Assembly (NCBI GenBank): GCA_023418475.1
Contig: JAEZZO010000079.1
Location: forward strand, 56,411 to 120,410
DNA: 64,000 nucleotides
Reading direction: 5' to 3'
Origin: Bacillota bacterium
Lineage (GTDB): Bacteria; Bacillota; Clostridia; Lachnospirales; Lachnospiraceae
The notes below the pieces were generated by a model. That model worked only from the letters and a program-made list of their open reading frames with translations. It did not search any database and was not told the DNA's origin. The position numbers and the translations under genes were made by a program. The first letter of the stretch is position 1. Each line of letters opens with the position of its first letter. Shown piece after piece: positions 44,562-53,701 of the stretch.

Positions 44562-45983
44562 TTAATTGGTAATAATCTGTGATGTTTTCTCCTGAAATTG
44601 CTTGTACCATTTCTTAAAATTTTCTTTGGAAACGAGCTTCTCTACAACTTCATTTTTATTTTCCCCTTTTTTAAGACGGTCTTTCAAAAACTGAAGATCC
44701 CTCTGCATATCATCGAAAAGATTATTCTCCAGTAAAGATCGCATCTGATAGCTGCCTACAAAAGGTCTGTTCCCATAAAACTTATATTTATCGAACATAT
44801 CCATAGTAGTTTTGATCGAACTCTCAATAGCTTTCACAGAAATATTCTCTTTCTTTACTTCTTCCAGTAGTATCTCTTCCTTTAGCGCTGCATCCTTTAC
44901 AGGAAAATATGCCGTTGCTACGGAAAACTGTACATTTTGGGCTTCTTCTATAAACCATTTCAGAAATAACGCTGCTCCGTATTCATGTGCTTCATCACTC
45001 TTAGTTATGCACATACCTGCTCCCTGCTGTATCACATAACGTTCTCCCCCCTCAAAATATGGGTATGGCAATGTTAATACCTCAACCGGGACGGAAGTAT
45101 TTCCTTCTGCGACCTCAGTAGGACAATATGACGCGCCGGCTGTAGATCCGGTGTAAGCTATAATTTTCCCGGTCTTCGCATCATCCGAACTAAAACGTCC
45201 GGTCTTTTCATAATAACCATATATATAGGGAACATAAAAATTTTCCCATATTTTATATGCTTTATTCTCACTAAAATTCAATTCAGCACTATCACCGTCA
45301 TATGTATATAATTCTTCTCCTAACTGATTACAGGCTGATAAGATGAAATTAGCATTTGAATCTATACTGAAAAATGCTTTGCCCGTATGATTAAAATACA
45401 TCTCTGCGGTTTTCCTAATTCCCTCCCAGGTTGACAGATCATCGATCTTAGCACCGGTTTCTGCAGCAAATTTATCCCAATAGGTTTTATTCAGATACAT
45501 ATTCTCAGTTGATTTAGCAATAGGCAAAATCTTTAGTTTTAAGTCTTTTCCAAAGCGGCCCTCCTCAAGAAATTCCTTTCTTATAGCACTTAATTCCTCT
45601 TTTGTAAAATACGTTTCAAGATCGACTAACTCCGATATTTTATCTACACGAAACGCATTATCCGGATAAGCTGCAAAAATATCCGGCATAGGCTGAGCCC
45701 CTATACTCTTATTAGCAGCGCGAAAGGCCGCATCTGCCAATTCATTCACATCTCCATAGCTTTGTGCCTCGATAACGACACCCTGTTCTATCCCTATCGT
45801 ATCATTAAATCTTGCCACCAAAGCGTCAAAACGGCTTTTTACTGCTCCATTATAATAATGCCAGATAGTTACTGTAATCGGTTTATTAGGATCCAGCGGA
45901 CCTAACTTGTGTGAACAGGAATTGAAGATAACCATTAATATAACCAGTAATACGAAACTGCGAAACCATCTGCCTCTTTTCAT
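44562..45983 (-). CDS. Family 1 solute-binding lipoprotein without an ABC transporter
   Basis: A 473-residue lipoprotein. The signal peptide ends in the lipobox FNSC (LVILMVIFNSCSH), and the rest is a family 1 sugar-binding fold (ITVTIWHYYNGAVKSRFDALVARFN, MPDIFAAYPDNA, MYLNKTYWDKFAAETG, PYPYFEGGERYVIQQGAGM). Such proteins usually deliver oligosaccharides to ABC permeases, but none is nearby. Instead it is followed after 19 nt by a sensor diguanylate cyclase with a Cache domain, which suggests ligand sensing instead of transport. The ATG at 45983 has GGAGGAG 3-5 nt upstream and is preferred over the ATG four codons earlier, which overlaps that site. Confidence 0.88.
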   Translation of the reverse strand: MKRGRWFRSFVLLVILMVIFNSCSHKLGPLDPNKPITVTIWHYYNGAVKSRFDALVARFNDTIGIEQGVVIEAQSYGDVNELADAAFRAANKSIGAQPMPDIFAAYPDNAFRVDKISELVDLETYFTKEELSAIRKEFLEEGRFGKDLKLKILPIAKSTENMYLNKTYWDKFAAETGAKIDDLSTWEGIRKTAEMYFNHTGKAFFSIDSNANFILSACNQLGEELYTYDGDSAELNFSENKAYKIWENFYVPYIYGYYEKTGRFSSDDAKTGKIIAYTGSTAGASYCPTEVAEGNTSVPVEVLTLPYPYFEGGERYVIQQGAGMCITKSDEAHEYGAALFLKWFIEEAQNVQFSVATAYFPVKDAALKEEILLEEVKKENISVKAIESSIKTTMDMFDKYKFYGNRPFVGSYQMRSLLENNLFDDMQRDLQFLKDRLKKGENKNEVVEKLVSKENFKKWYKQFQEKTSQIITN

Positions 45984-46257
45984 TTTCTCCTCCATTTTGT
46001 GCAGTATTCAAACTTGTATAATTATTATGAATGATTTGATTATTTTACTTTTAATTTTCAAATCACAAATTTCTTAAACCGCTTCTTCTTTCTGTTCATA
46101 TTCAATCTAAACTTATACCTATATTCTAACATAATATCAATTATTTTGCATTCATTTCTTCTGTTCCGACCGATGCATTTGCAATAGATATTACCGTTGC
46201 TTTTCTATTTCTTTAGTGTCATAATAAAGCTAGAAATTTTTACCGGAGGATAAATTA

Positions 46258-47013
46258 ATGAGCTTTGATAAAGAATGGAACTTCACAGAATTACTTCAGC
46301 GTGAAGCATCTATCTCTCACCGTCCTCTCGAGGATGAACTGCAATTTTATAACGCAGTAAAAAACGGGGATATTGAATTTATTGATAACAATTGCAAAAA
46401 TCATGTATTTCTTAACGGGGAGGGAATGGGTCTCCTGTCTGAAAATCCACTTCAGAATATGAAATACCATTTTACAATCACCGCGGCAATGATTACTCGC
46501 ACCAGCATTGATGGAGGATTAGAGTCAGAGAAGGCATATGGATTAAGTGATTTCTATATTCAGAAGGCTGACAAATGCCAAAGCAGAGAAGAATTATCCG
46601 ATCTCCATCAGATTATGTGTTCTGATTTTACTAAAAGAATGCAGCACCTTCATAAAAATAAAGCTTACTCAAAGCACATTGTTCTATGTATCGATTATAT
46701 CTACATGCATATTCATAACCGCATTACCTTGAAGGAGTTAGCAAAAACACTGGATCTATCGGAAAGCTACCTGTCTAAATTGTTTGTTATGGAGGTAGGT
46801 ATGCCGATCAGTGATTACATTCGCTCAAAAAAAATTGAAAGAGCCGAAAATATGTTAAAATTCTCAGATTGTGATATTGCTGACATTGCCAATTATTTTT
46901 CTTTTTCTTCTCAGAGTCATTTTACACAAGCTTTTGAAAAACAAGTCGGAATATCTCCCAAAAAATACCGTGACCTATATTATCGAAAAAGCTGGCTGTC
47001 AAAACAACATTAG
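46258..47013 (+). CDS. AraC-family regulator (short N-terminal domain)
   Basis: A 251-residue regulator. The N-terminal ~145 residues are mostly helical, with no cupin signature. They include LLSENPLQNMKYHFTITAAM and ITRTSIDGGLESEKAYGLSD, a pattern shared by YesN-like AraC proteins of Firmicutes. The C-terminal helix-turn-helix pair is at about 150-245 (ITLKELAKTLDLSESYLSKLF; IADIANYFSFSSQSHFTQAF; ISPKKYRDLY). It is divergent from the solute-binding protein gene and convergent with GH16, so it may control either. CGGAGG lies 9 nt upstream of the ATG. Confidence 0.86.
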   Translation: MSFDKEWNFTELLQREASISHRPLEDELQFYNAVKNGDIEFIDNNCKNHVFLNGEGMGLLSENPLQNMKYHFTITAAMITRTSIDGGLESEKAYGLSDFYIQKADKCQSREELSDLHQIMCSDFTKRMQHLHKNKAYSKHIVLCIDYIYMHIHNRITLKELAKTLDLSESYLSKLFVMEVGMPISDYIRSKKIERAENMLKFSDCDIADIANYFSFSSQSHFTQAFEKQVGISPKKYRDLYYRKSWLSKQH

Positions 47014-47039
47014 CTTTCCCATACGGCAGACAGACAGCC
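46994..47039 (+). terminator. Possible 3' stem-loop of the AraC gene
   Basis: GGCTGTC (46994-47000) overlaps the end of the coding frame and pairs with GACAGCC (47033-47039). No clear T-run follows, so the assignment is weak. Confidence 0.3.
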
Positions 47040-47129
47040 AGTACCGGAGAAATATCTGATTATCAGTCACAAAAATTATGATCTCAGATTAATTTCATCC
47101 TGAACTGGCTGTCAAAGTTTATTCCTGTG

Positions 47130-49487
47130 TTATTCTGCTATGGCAACACTTACATTGCTAAGTTCAACAATACCGGCTGGCGTTGTTCCATCCCCAACCT
47201 TCCCTAAGGAGAAAACCAGATCTCCGTTTGTATCACTGTCGCCACTCATCGTAAAGGTTCCTGCATAGCTAAATTCTTTCCCTGCAGAAAGGGATACTAC
47301 GGTCCCGCCGTAATAAGCATAGTTTTTCGAAGCATTTCCCATTAAGGCAAGTTCTACTTTACGATCCGTACTTGCTTTCAGGGTTACCTTCACTTGATAA
47401 GTTTTGCCTTTTTCAAAATTTAAACCGCTTTGTTTTAATTGAACATGCCAATTCTGACTTCCGGCATTTGTGATATCAAATTTAATTTTGTTGTCGGCTA
47501 TCGAATAAATAGCGGCTGCTGATGTATCAATATAGGGAGCCCAACCAATATTACCATTTGAAAAATCACCGTTTAATACCATTTCAGAACCGGCCTTCAC
47601 TACTTTGTCAATACGTACATTATCAATATGAACAGTACCTTCCTTACCAAGCAGTAATTTAAGCTCAGCCGTATTTACCTTCAGTGCGTCGGCTGTGGTA
47701 AATTCATGCTTATACTTCTTCATCTTTGTTGTCAACTTAACTTTAAAACTCTCTCCTGCAACCTTTACTTCAATCGTTTTTGGCTTTGCCGCCTTCGCTT
47801 TAAAGCTTAATTCATAGGTATTCTTTGCAGTCAAAGCAAGGCCCGGCTGGCTTACGATAATATCTTCCGATTTTTTTGAAGAAGAGGGTACTTTAACTTG
47901 AAGCATCCGTATATTATTATCATTCGTAACTGTAACGGAAGCCTTCACTTTATTGTTACTTATCTTCCAATAACCCAACCGCTTTGTTCCTTGGTCAAAT
48001 GTACCATTATAAACATAATTGCCATCCGTAAGTACGGATTTCACTTCATTTGCTTCATCCTTTGGAACAACTGCCTGACCGGTCTTAATCAGCTTTACAT
48101 TTTTTATCTGTACCCCTGCTGTCGGATTTGTAGATTTTTGCGATCCAAGATTAAATTCAAGACGCCCATTTTCATCACTGTCTGCAGACATATTAAAATT
48201 ATAGACATAGCTCTTGTAAGAGGTTGTCAGGTTTAGCGTCTGATCATCCATATATTTTGAATAATTATAGTCCGGTCCATCCAGTCTTAAGATTACCGAG
48301 CGATCTGCATCTGCTTTTGCATCGAAACTAATTCTGTACTGTCCGCCTTTTGCCAGTGGAATACCTGCCTGCATTGCCTGAATGGAGTAATCCACTGTTC
48401 CTTCCTTCTTAGAATTAATTGTCAGGGCACTTCCGCTAATGGAAGCGGTAGCATCTCCTTCGTTCGCTGTCTTTAGGAACCATCCTGTAGTATCGTTTAA
48501 TGATTCCGCTTCGGTGAAGTCTCCATTGTTAATATAATTACCGTTAGCATCCGGATCTCTTAAGGTAACTGTGGTATTCGGCATGGTAACATTCTCATTA
48601 TAAGAATCCTTTTGATATACTTTTACATAATCTACCAGCATTTTTGCTTTTGCAAAATCAGTTGAAGCATCCGGATTTCCGGGCCAATTTCCACCTACTG
48701 CAACGTTAAGAATCACATAAAAATTCTGATCGAACGGAGCAGGATAGGTTATCATACCAATACCATCCGTTCCGGTATACCATTTATTAATCGTCTTAGT
48801 CAACTCACCGTCAATATAAAAGCTGATATTATCCGGATTCCATTCTACTGAAAAGATATGATAGGAACTTGAAAAATCTCCTTTTTGCAGGGTTTTCGTT
48901 CCCTGGCTCTGCACATCCGTACCGTTTTTACCATAATGCAGTGTCTGGTATACTTTGCTCGTATTATTACCTAATAACTCCATGATATCGATCTCACCGC
49001 ATTTGGGCCAACCGCCATACAAAGCGTCATTTGTAGGCATCATCCAGATTGCCGGCCAGATTCCCTGCCCCTGCGGCAGCTTCGCTCTGACTTCGACTTT
49101 GCCGTATTTAAAATCCACTTTATTCTGAGTGTTTACTCTTCCAGAGGTATAGGAAGCATTTCCGGTGTCCTTGTCCACTGTCTTAATGGGTTGTATCACA
49201 AGATTGCCATCTTTTACGTAAACATTTTCAGATGACTTCGTATAGCTTTGCAATTCATTATTTACCCAGCCAGGATCATGCAATTCATAATTCCATTTTG
49301 TCTTGTCCAAGGTCTTTCCGTTAAAATCATCACTCCAAAGTAAATGGTATTCCCCCTGTTTTGCAGCCTTACCAGCTGTCTTTGCATCATTCTTTGCAGT
49401 TTTTGCCATAACCATGCTACTATTCATAGCCACCACCATTACTATGGTTAACACTATGGCAAGTATTTTAGATAACCGCCTATTCAT
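47130..49487 (-). CDS. Secreted GH16 beta-glucanase with three CBM4/9-like modules
   Basis: A 785-residue secreted endo-glucanase, probably a laminarinase or lichenase. Residues 1-28 are a signal peptide (LAIVLTIVMVVAMNSSMVMA). The GH16 domain (about 45-295) has the catalytic motif GEIDIMELLG (E-x-D-x-x-E) and the substrate Trp segment IWPAIWMMPTN. Three beta-sandwich modules follow, each opening with NGDF or NGTF (about 315-455, 475-625 and 630-785), typical of CBM4/9 carbohydrate-binding modules. They lack sorting or SLH motifs, so the enzyme is released. GGAGGG lies 6 nt upstream of the ATG. 1,3-beta- or mixed-linkage glucan is the likely substrate. Confidence 0.9.
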   Translation of the reverse strand: MNRRLSKILAIVLTIVMVVAMNSSMVMAKTAKNDAKTAGKAAKQGEYHLLWSDDFNGKTLDKTKWNYELHDPGWVNNELQSYTKSSENVYVKDGNLVIQPIKTVDKDTGNASYTSGRVNTQNKVDFKYGKVEVRAKLPQGQGIWPAIWMMPTNDALYGGWPKCGEIDIMELLGNNTSKVYQTLHYGKNGTDVQSQGTKTLQKGDFSSSYHIFSVEWNPDNISFYIDGELTKTINKWYTGTDGIGMITYPAPFDQNFYVILNVAVGGNWPGNPDASTDFAKAKMLVDYVKVYQKDSYNENVTMPNTTVTLRDPDANGNYINNGDFTEAESLNDTTGWFLKTANEGDATASISGSALTINSKKEGTVDYSIQAMQAGIPLAKGGQYRISFDAKADADRSVILRLDGPDYNYSKYMDDQTLNLTTSYKSYVYNFNMSADSDENGRLEFNLGSQKSTNPTAGVQIKNVKLIKTGQAVVPKDEANEVKSVLTDGNYVYNGTFDQGTKRLGYWKISNNKVKASVTVTNDNNIRMLQVKVPSSSKKSEDIIVSQPGLALTAKNTYELSFKAKAAKPKTIEVKVAGESFKVKLTTKMKKYKHEFTTADALKVNTAELKLLLGKEGTVHIDNVRIDKVVKAGSEMVLNGDFSNGNIGWAPYIDTSAAAIYSIADNKIKFDITNAGSQNWHVQLKQSGLNFEKGKTYQVKVTLKASTDRKVELALMGNASKNYAYYGGTVVSLSAGKEFSYAGTFTMSGDSDTNGDLVFSLGKVGDGTTPAGIVELSNVSVAIAE

Positions 49488-49676
49488 AATACACCCTCCA
49501 TTTTTCTTGATAAGAAAAAGGTATCATTAAATATGACGAATTAATATCATATTGTTTTCATTTTTATCACATATTTAACATATTAGGAAATAAAGTAAGA
49601 TACACTATTCATACAAAGTTATATACATAACCTGACCTGCTCGCAAGATAGCACCTCTCTCAATTAGGAAATAAAT

Positions 49677-49805
49677 TTATAGAAGGCGACTTAGAATATG
49701 TCCAAAATCACCCCTTAAAAATGCCTGTATCTGGCTTCGAATGTTAATATTGATATCAGTAAGCCTCTCCGCATTATTATCTATGAGCACCAAGGGATCA
49801 ATATT
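49677..49805 (-). pseudogene. Short coding remnant of unknown family
   Basis: Minus-strand frame of 42 codons with protein-like composition (NIDPLVLIDNNAERLTDI, NINIRSQIQAFLRGDF, GHILSRLL) ending at 49677. An in-frame TGA lies immediately upstream and there is no start or ribosome site. It looks like the C-terminus of a lost gene. I do not recognise it. Confidence 0.35.
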
Positions 49806-50113
49806 TCATTTTTTAGCTGAAATATTGAGACTGTATTGATATTACAAAATCCAAATTATTCGTAATCACAGTCACATACCTTCTGTTCCCTTATTTTCCA
49901 TTTTATCACCTACAAAGTTTAGAGTAGATAGCAATATAGTTTTTGAAAGTTTCAGGTTTGCGCAATGTTACAGTTCGTTGCCTATCTAAATTCCCTGCTA
50001 TTATCCGGTAAGTGCTTCCGAAATGGTATATCGTATCAGATATTTTATATGGATGGAATCGAAACGGCCACAAGCTCCACATGAATGGGCTCGCAGCCGA
50101 AAAACAATAACGA
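49806..50113. other. Gene-free interval
   Basis: AT-rich, nothing recognised. It lies 3' of the bacteriohemerythrin gene; no terminator with a T-run was seen. Confidence 0.4.
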
Positions 50114-50509
50114 TTATTTTCCTGACATAATTAATTTATCCTTTTTTAAGATATGATCAAGCAGCCAATCAAAGATAAAAACCAATATATCTTCCATGAA
50201 TTTTTGAGGGTCATTCTTGATTTGCTCAAGATCTATACGATCAAGCTTATGTATAAATTCATCATGCTCTTTCTTTTGACCGGCATATTCTTTATAATTT
50301 ATTTTCACCATATATTCTTCTTCCGTCTGGAAATGAAATTTAGTATAATTGCGAAGATCTTGAATGATCAGAGCAATATTATTAAATTGGTTATCACCTT
50401 TTTCATTTTTAAGTAATTTGTAAGCATTGTTTCCAATCTCGAAAAGATATTGATGCTGCTGATCAATTAAATCCATACCGATAGAATACTCTTCTTTCCA
50501 TATCAACAT
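50114..50509 (-). CDS. Bacteriohemerythrin (O2-binding di-iron protein)
   Basis: A 131-residue four-helix bundle of the bacteriohemerythrin family, binding O2 at a di-iron site; in anaerobes it is thought to scavenge or sense oxygen. Conserved iron-ligand positions are visible: H19 in DQQHQYLF, H59 and E63 in FHFQTEEEY, H82 in KKEHDEF, and H119 and D124 in LLDHILKKD. The usual first His of the H-x3-H pair in helix C appears as Gln78 (GQKKEH), which could alter the site. GGGAGG precedes the ATG. It is divergent from the B12-sensor/ABC operon. Confidence 0.92.
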   Translation of the reverse strand: MLIWKEEYSIGMDLIDQQHQYLFEIGNNAYKLLKNEKGDNQFNNIALIIQDLRNYTKFHFQTEEEYMVKINYKEYAGQKKEHDEFIHKLDRIDLEQIKNDPQKFMEDILVFIFDWLLDHILKKDKLIMSGK

Positions 50510-50906
50510 GTTCTTTCCTCCCGTCTGCTTTTCATTCAGTTATTAATTATGTTTACTGCGAAGCCCCTGCTCATTTCCGATTTCTTATTAATATCTATTG
50601 CTGGCAAATGTAACTTAATGAGCATCAATTAAAATACCAATTTTTAATGTCATTACAAGAGAATTAATTTTAGTATACTTTCTGAAATACCAGAAGTCAA
50701 ACAATTTCCTATGATTGAATACGGATAATGCAGTAAGCAGTTATTTATTAGTCTCTATCATTCATTATATACCATACCGTAGATAATAATTTTACGAATG
50801 ACCATTATTTTGTGAATAATAAAATTGTAATGCATATTTCAACTAGCAGGCAGAGAAGCTTCGTAAAAATATATTAAATAAATAGATTAAAATTAAGATA
50901 AATAAA
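50510..50906. other. Gene-free divergent interval
   Basis: AT-rich region between the hemerythrin and the B12-sensor operon. No cobalamin riboswitch core was found by eye on the plus strand. Promoter elements of the operon lie at its right end. Confidence 0.4.
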
Positions 50907-50935
50907 TTGCAAATTTTTAATATCTGTATTATAAT
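50907..50935 (+). promoter_or_regulatory. SigmaA promoter of the B12-sensor/ABC operon
   Basis: TTGCAA (50907-50912), a 17-nt spacer and TATAAT (50930-50935), about 70 nt before the ATG at 51006. Confidence 0.65.
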
Positions 50936-51005
50936 ATTAGTAATTATTATCAATATTATTTTATTCTAATTAAAACATTATCCTAACCTATAAAGGAGGT
51001 AGAGT

Positions 51006-51665
51006 ATGAATCAACTATTAGATGAATTTAAAGTTTTTTTTGAAAATGAAAAGAAAGAGCAAGCAGTAATGTACATTATGAGTAAGCTTCAGACAAAAGA
51101 GATTGATGTCATAGATTTATACAGTAATATTTTAACTCCTTCCCTTAACAATATAAAATGTGATTTGGAAGATAAAAGAATCTGTATTTGGAAAGAGCAT
51201 GTAAAAACCGCAATCGTAAGAACCATTGTTGAATGCAGTTATCCTTATGTTCTAGAGAAACGTAATTCTATGAATTTACCTAGGAAAGGTGTTGCCGTAG
51301 TTATATGTCCTCCCGAAGAGTATCATGATTTAGGTGCGAGAATGGCAGCGGATTTTTTTACAATCAGTGGTTTTGATGCTATCTATGTTGGAAGCAGTAC
51401 CCCCTATCAGGATGTTTATTATGCAATTCCTATGATTAGGCCATCCATAATTGCTGTGAGCGTTAGTAATTACTATAATCTGGTTGCAGCAAAAAAAATG
51501 ATTGCTGAAATGAAAGGTAAAGCTAGTTATCCCTTCAAGGTTGTTGTAGGTGGTTATGCCTTTCGTGACGATACCATGAATAAATTAAAATCAGTCGGAG
51601 CAGATTATTATGTTAATACTTATGAGGATATTCTACATCTGGCAGATCGTGAGGTGAACCTATGA
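51006..51665 (+). CDS. Stand-alone B12-binding sensor domain protein (CarH-like, no DNA-binding domain)
   Basis: A 219-residue protein with the two-part fold of B12 photoreceptor/sensor domains. The N-terminal helical cap (about 1-90) contains ICIWKEHVKTAIVRTIVE, with the Trp...Glu-His arrangement seen in the CarH cap. The Rossmann B12-binding domain follows (about 95-215) with EEYHDLGARMAADFF (axial-ligand His in the E-x-H-x-x-G motif), SVSNYYNL and VVVGGYAF. CarH-type proteins add an N-terminal MerR helix-turn-helix, which is absent. It is the first gene of an operon and overlaps the ABC permease by 4 nt (ATGA). AAAGGAGG precedes the ATG. Light- or cobalamin-dependent control of the transporter is inferred. 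Confidence 0.85.
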   Translation: MNQLLDEFKVFFENEKKEQAVMYIMSKLQTKEIDVIDLYSNILTPSLNNIKCDLEDKRICIWKEHVKTAIVRTIVECSYPYVLEKRNSMNLPRKGVAVVICPPEEYHDLGARMAADFFTISGFDAIYVGSSTPYQDVYYAIPMIRPSIIAVSVSNYYNLVAAKKMIAEMKGKASYPFKVVVGGYAFRDDTMNKLKSVGADYYVNTYEDILHLADREVNL

Positions 51666-52828
51666 GACTGGGTTTTCGTATTGCAGTAAGATTTCTAAAA
51701 TCAAATAAAGGACAGACGCTTTTAATTATTATGGGGATTGCTATTGGTGTATCTGTACAGATTTTTATCGGCTCTTTAATCCAGGGATTACAAAAAAGTC
51801 TGATTGAAAAGACGATTGGTAATTCATCTCAGATTACGATTACCTCAAATACCGATGATGCTTTCATTACTGAATATCAGCGGCTTATAAACAAAATCAA
51901 CTTAGCGGATTCCAATATCAAGAGTATCTCTGTAGCATCGGATCACCCGGTATTCCTGGAGTACAACAAAAAATCACAATCCTTACTATTAAGAGGCCTT
52001 GATTTTAACCAATCCGATGCAATCTATCATATCAAAGACAGGATTATGGAAGGGACAATGCCCAGAAAAGAAAATGAAATACTCCTAGGCGTTGACTTAC
52101 GCAAAGAATACTCGATTAACATAAATGATGAAGTAACCATCCTAACCCCGGATCGTAAAATGGTAAAATGTAAAGTAGTGGGTTTCTTTGATCTTAAAGT
52201 ATCTAGCCTTAATACCGGTTGGTGTATTACCACATTGAAAACCGCTCAGTCCATATTTCATACTGGAGATACTGTCACTTCTATTGAAATGCAGGTAACT
52301 GATAATGCCATCTTTACTACAGATCAAATAGCTGTCAAATTAAATAATGTTTTAGATCAAAAAGCTTTAAAAATAGTGAATTGGAAGGAGCAAAACGAGT
52401 CCCTTCTGAGCGGATTACAGGGGCAAAGCATTTCCAGTTACATGATTCAAATTTTTGTAATGATATCGGTTGTTCTTGGAATTTCAAGTGTATTAGCCAT
52501 TACCGTATTACAGAAATCAAAGCAGATCGGCATCCTTAAAGCCATGGGGATTCACAATTCTTCCGCAAGCTTCATATTCCTGTTCGAAGGTCTAATTCTT
52601 GGATTTTTTGGAGCAATTCTCGGTATCCTGCTTGGACTGGGGCTGTCCTTAGCCTTCACAAAATTTGCAGTAAATGCTGATGGTACACCCATCATTAATT
52701 TATTCATCAGCATACCCTTCATAATAATTTCTGGATTTATTGCTACAATTGCATCCGTCCTTGCAGCGCTTATTCCGGCAATTCGTTCCTCCAGGCTTAA
52801 CCCGATTGATATCATAAGAAATAATTAG
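51662..52828 (+). CDS. LolC/MacB-like (FtsX-domain) ABC transporter permease
   Basis: A 388-residue type VII ABC permease with four membrane helices: one at about 18-38 (GQTLLIIMGIAIGVSVQIFIG), a large extracytoplasmic domain with the MacB-like periplasmic core (about 45-255), and three helices in the C-terminal FtsX domain (about 265-380: VLGISSVLAITVLQKSKQIG, then LKAMGIHNSS and NPIDIIRN). Such permeases do mechanotransmission or export of lipids, peptides or lipoproteins and do not import solutes. Translation is coupled to the B12 sensor gene by an ATGA overlap. The partner ATPase follows after 14 nt. Confidence 0.9.
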   Translation: MRLGFRIAVRFLKSNKGQTLLIIMGIAIGVSVQIFIGSLIQGLQKSLIEKTIGNSSQITITSNTDDAFITEYQRLINKINLADSNIKSISVASDHPVFLEYNKKSQSLLLRGLDFNQSDAIYHIKDRIMEGTMPRKENEILLGVDLRKEYSININDEVTILTPDRKMVKCKVVGFFDLKVSSLNTGWCITTLKTAQSIFHTGDTVTSIEMQVTDNAIFTTDQIAVKLNNVLDQKALKIVNWKEQNESLLSGLQGQSISSYMIQIFVMISVVLGISSVLAITVLQKSKQIGILKAMGIHNSSASFIFLFEGLILGFFGAILGILLGLGLSLAFTKFAVNADGTPIINLFISIPFIIISGFIATIASVLAALIPAIRSSRLNPIDIIRNN

Positions 52829-52842
52829 AAAGGAGCACCCAG

Positions 52843-53529
52843 ATGAATCCAATCATTGAACTTAAAAATGTTAACAAAATATATAATACCTATATCCAAA
52901 ACCAAGTACTATATGATATTAATTTATCATTTGAAGCAGGCTCATTTAATTCCATCATAGGGCAATCCGGCAGCGGTAAAAGTACTTTACTAAATATCAT
53001 TGGAACGCTTGATCGGGCAACCTCCGGAGATGTTATGATCGAAGCTTCCAATGTGAAAGATCTGAAAGCGAACCAGTTAGCTGACTACCGTAATAAAACA
53101 ATAGGCTTTGTATTTCAGTTTCATTACCTTCTTCCTGAATTTACGGCTTTGGAAAATGTTCTTATGCCATATCAGATAAAAAACGGTAAGGTTACGAAGG
53201 AAATCATAAATAGAGCGGAAGAGGTCTTAAATCTTGTTGGTTTATATAAAGTAAGAAATAATATTTCAACGAAATTGTCTGGTGGTCAGCAGCAACGAAC
53301 TGCTATTGCCAGAGCACTTATTAATGATCCAAAAGTAATTCTTGCTGACGAACCAACAGGTAACCTTGATTCTGACACCACAGAGAACATCTACGATTTA
53401 CTCCGCAATATCAATACAGAATTTAACACAACATTTATCATTATTACGCATGATAAGCGAATTGCTGAGAAAACGGATCGAATCATTGAAATTAAGAATG
53501 GACGTGTTAATCTTGATCTTAATAAATAA
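52843..53529 (+). CDS. LolD/MacB-type ABC transporter ATP-binding protein
   Basis: A 228-residue ABC ATPase: Walker A GQSGSGKSTLLN (about 41-52), Q-loop FQFHYLLPEFTALENV, signature LSGGQQQRTAIARAL (about 143-157), Walker B VILADEPTGNLD and the H-loop in IIITHDKRIAEKTD. The FHYLLPEFTA pattern is typical of the LolD/MacB/FtsE group. GAAAGGAG precedes the ATG. It completes a three-gene operon (B12 sensor, permease, ATPase) with a terminator 20 nt downstream. Confidence 0.93.
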   Translation: MNPIIELKNVNKIYNTYIQNQVLYDINLSFEAGSFNSIIGQSGSGKSTLLNIIGTLDRATSGDVMIEASNVKDLKANQLADYRNKTIGFVFQFHYLLPEFTALENVLMPYQIKNGKVTKEIINRAEEVLNLVGLYKVRNNISTKLSGGQQQRTAIARALINDPKVILADEPTGNLDSDTTENIYDLLRNINTEFNTTFIIITHDKRIAEKTDRIIEIKNGRVNLDLNK

Positions 53530-53548
53530 TGAAAGTCAGAAAACCTGC

Positions 53549-53598
53549 AAAAGGCCGGAATAAACGCAACAATCTGTTGCCATATTCCAGCCTTTTCT
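53549..53598. terminator. Terminator between the ABC operon and the giant gene
   Basis: AAAAGGCCGGAATA (53549-53562) pairs with TATTCCAGCCTTTT (53583-53596) with one mismatch, and an inner stem GCAACA/TGTTGC (53566-53580) caps it. T-runs of four on both strands suit the convergent genes. Confidence 0.75.
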
Positions 53599-53701
53599 GA
53601 TATTAATTCTGATTACTTCGCAAACTGCCTGCCTTCAAGGTCAACCCGGTAATCTCCTGTATAAATTAACTGTGAGATTGGTACAGAACCAAGTTCAGTA
53701 C

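Noticed and set aside
50153..50416. An 87-codon hydrophobic plus-strand frame
   Set aside because: It is antisense to the hemerythrin gene and merely reflects its codon use.
50510..51005. A cobalamin riboswitch upstream of the B12-sensor operon
   Set aside because: No B12-box-like core is visible; the region is AT-rich with only a promoter.
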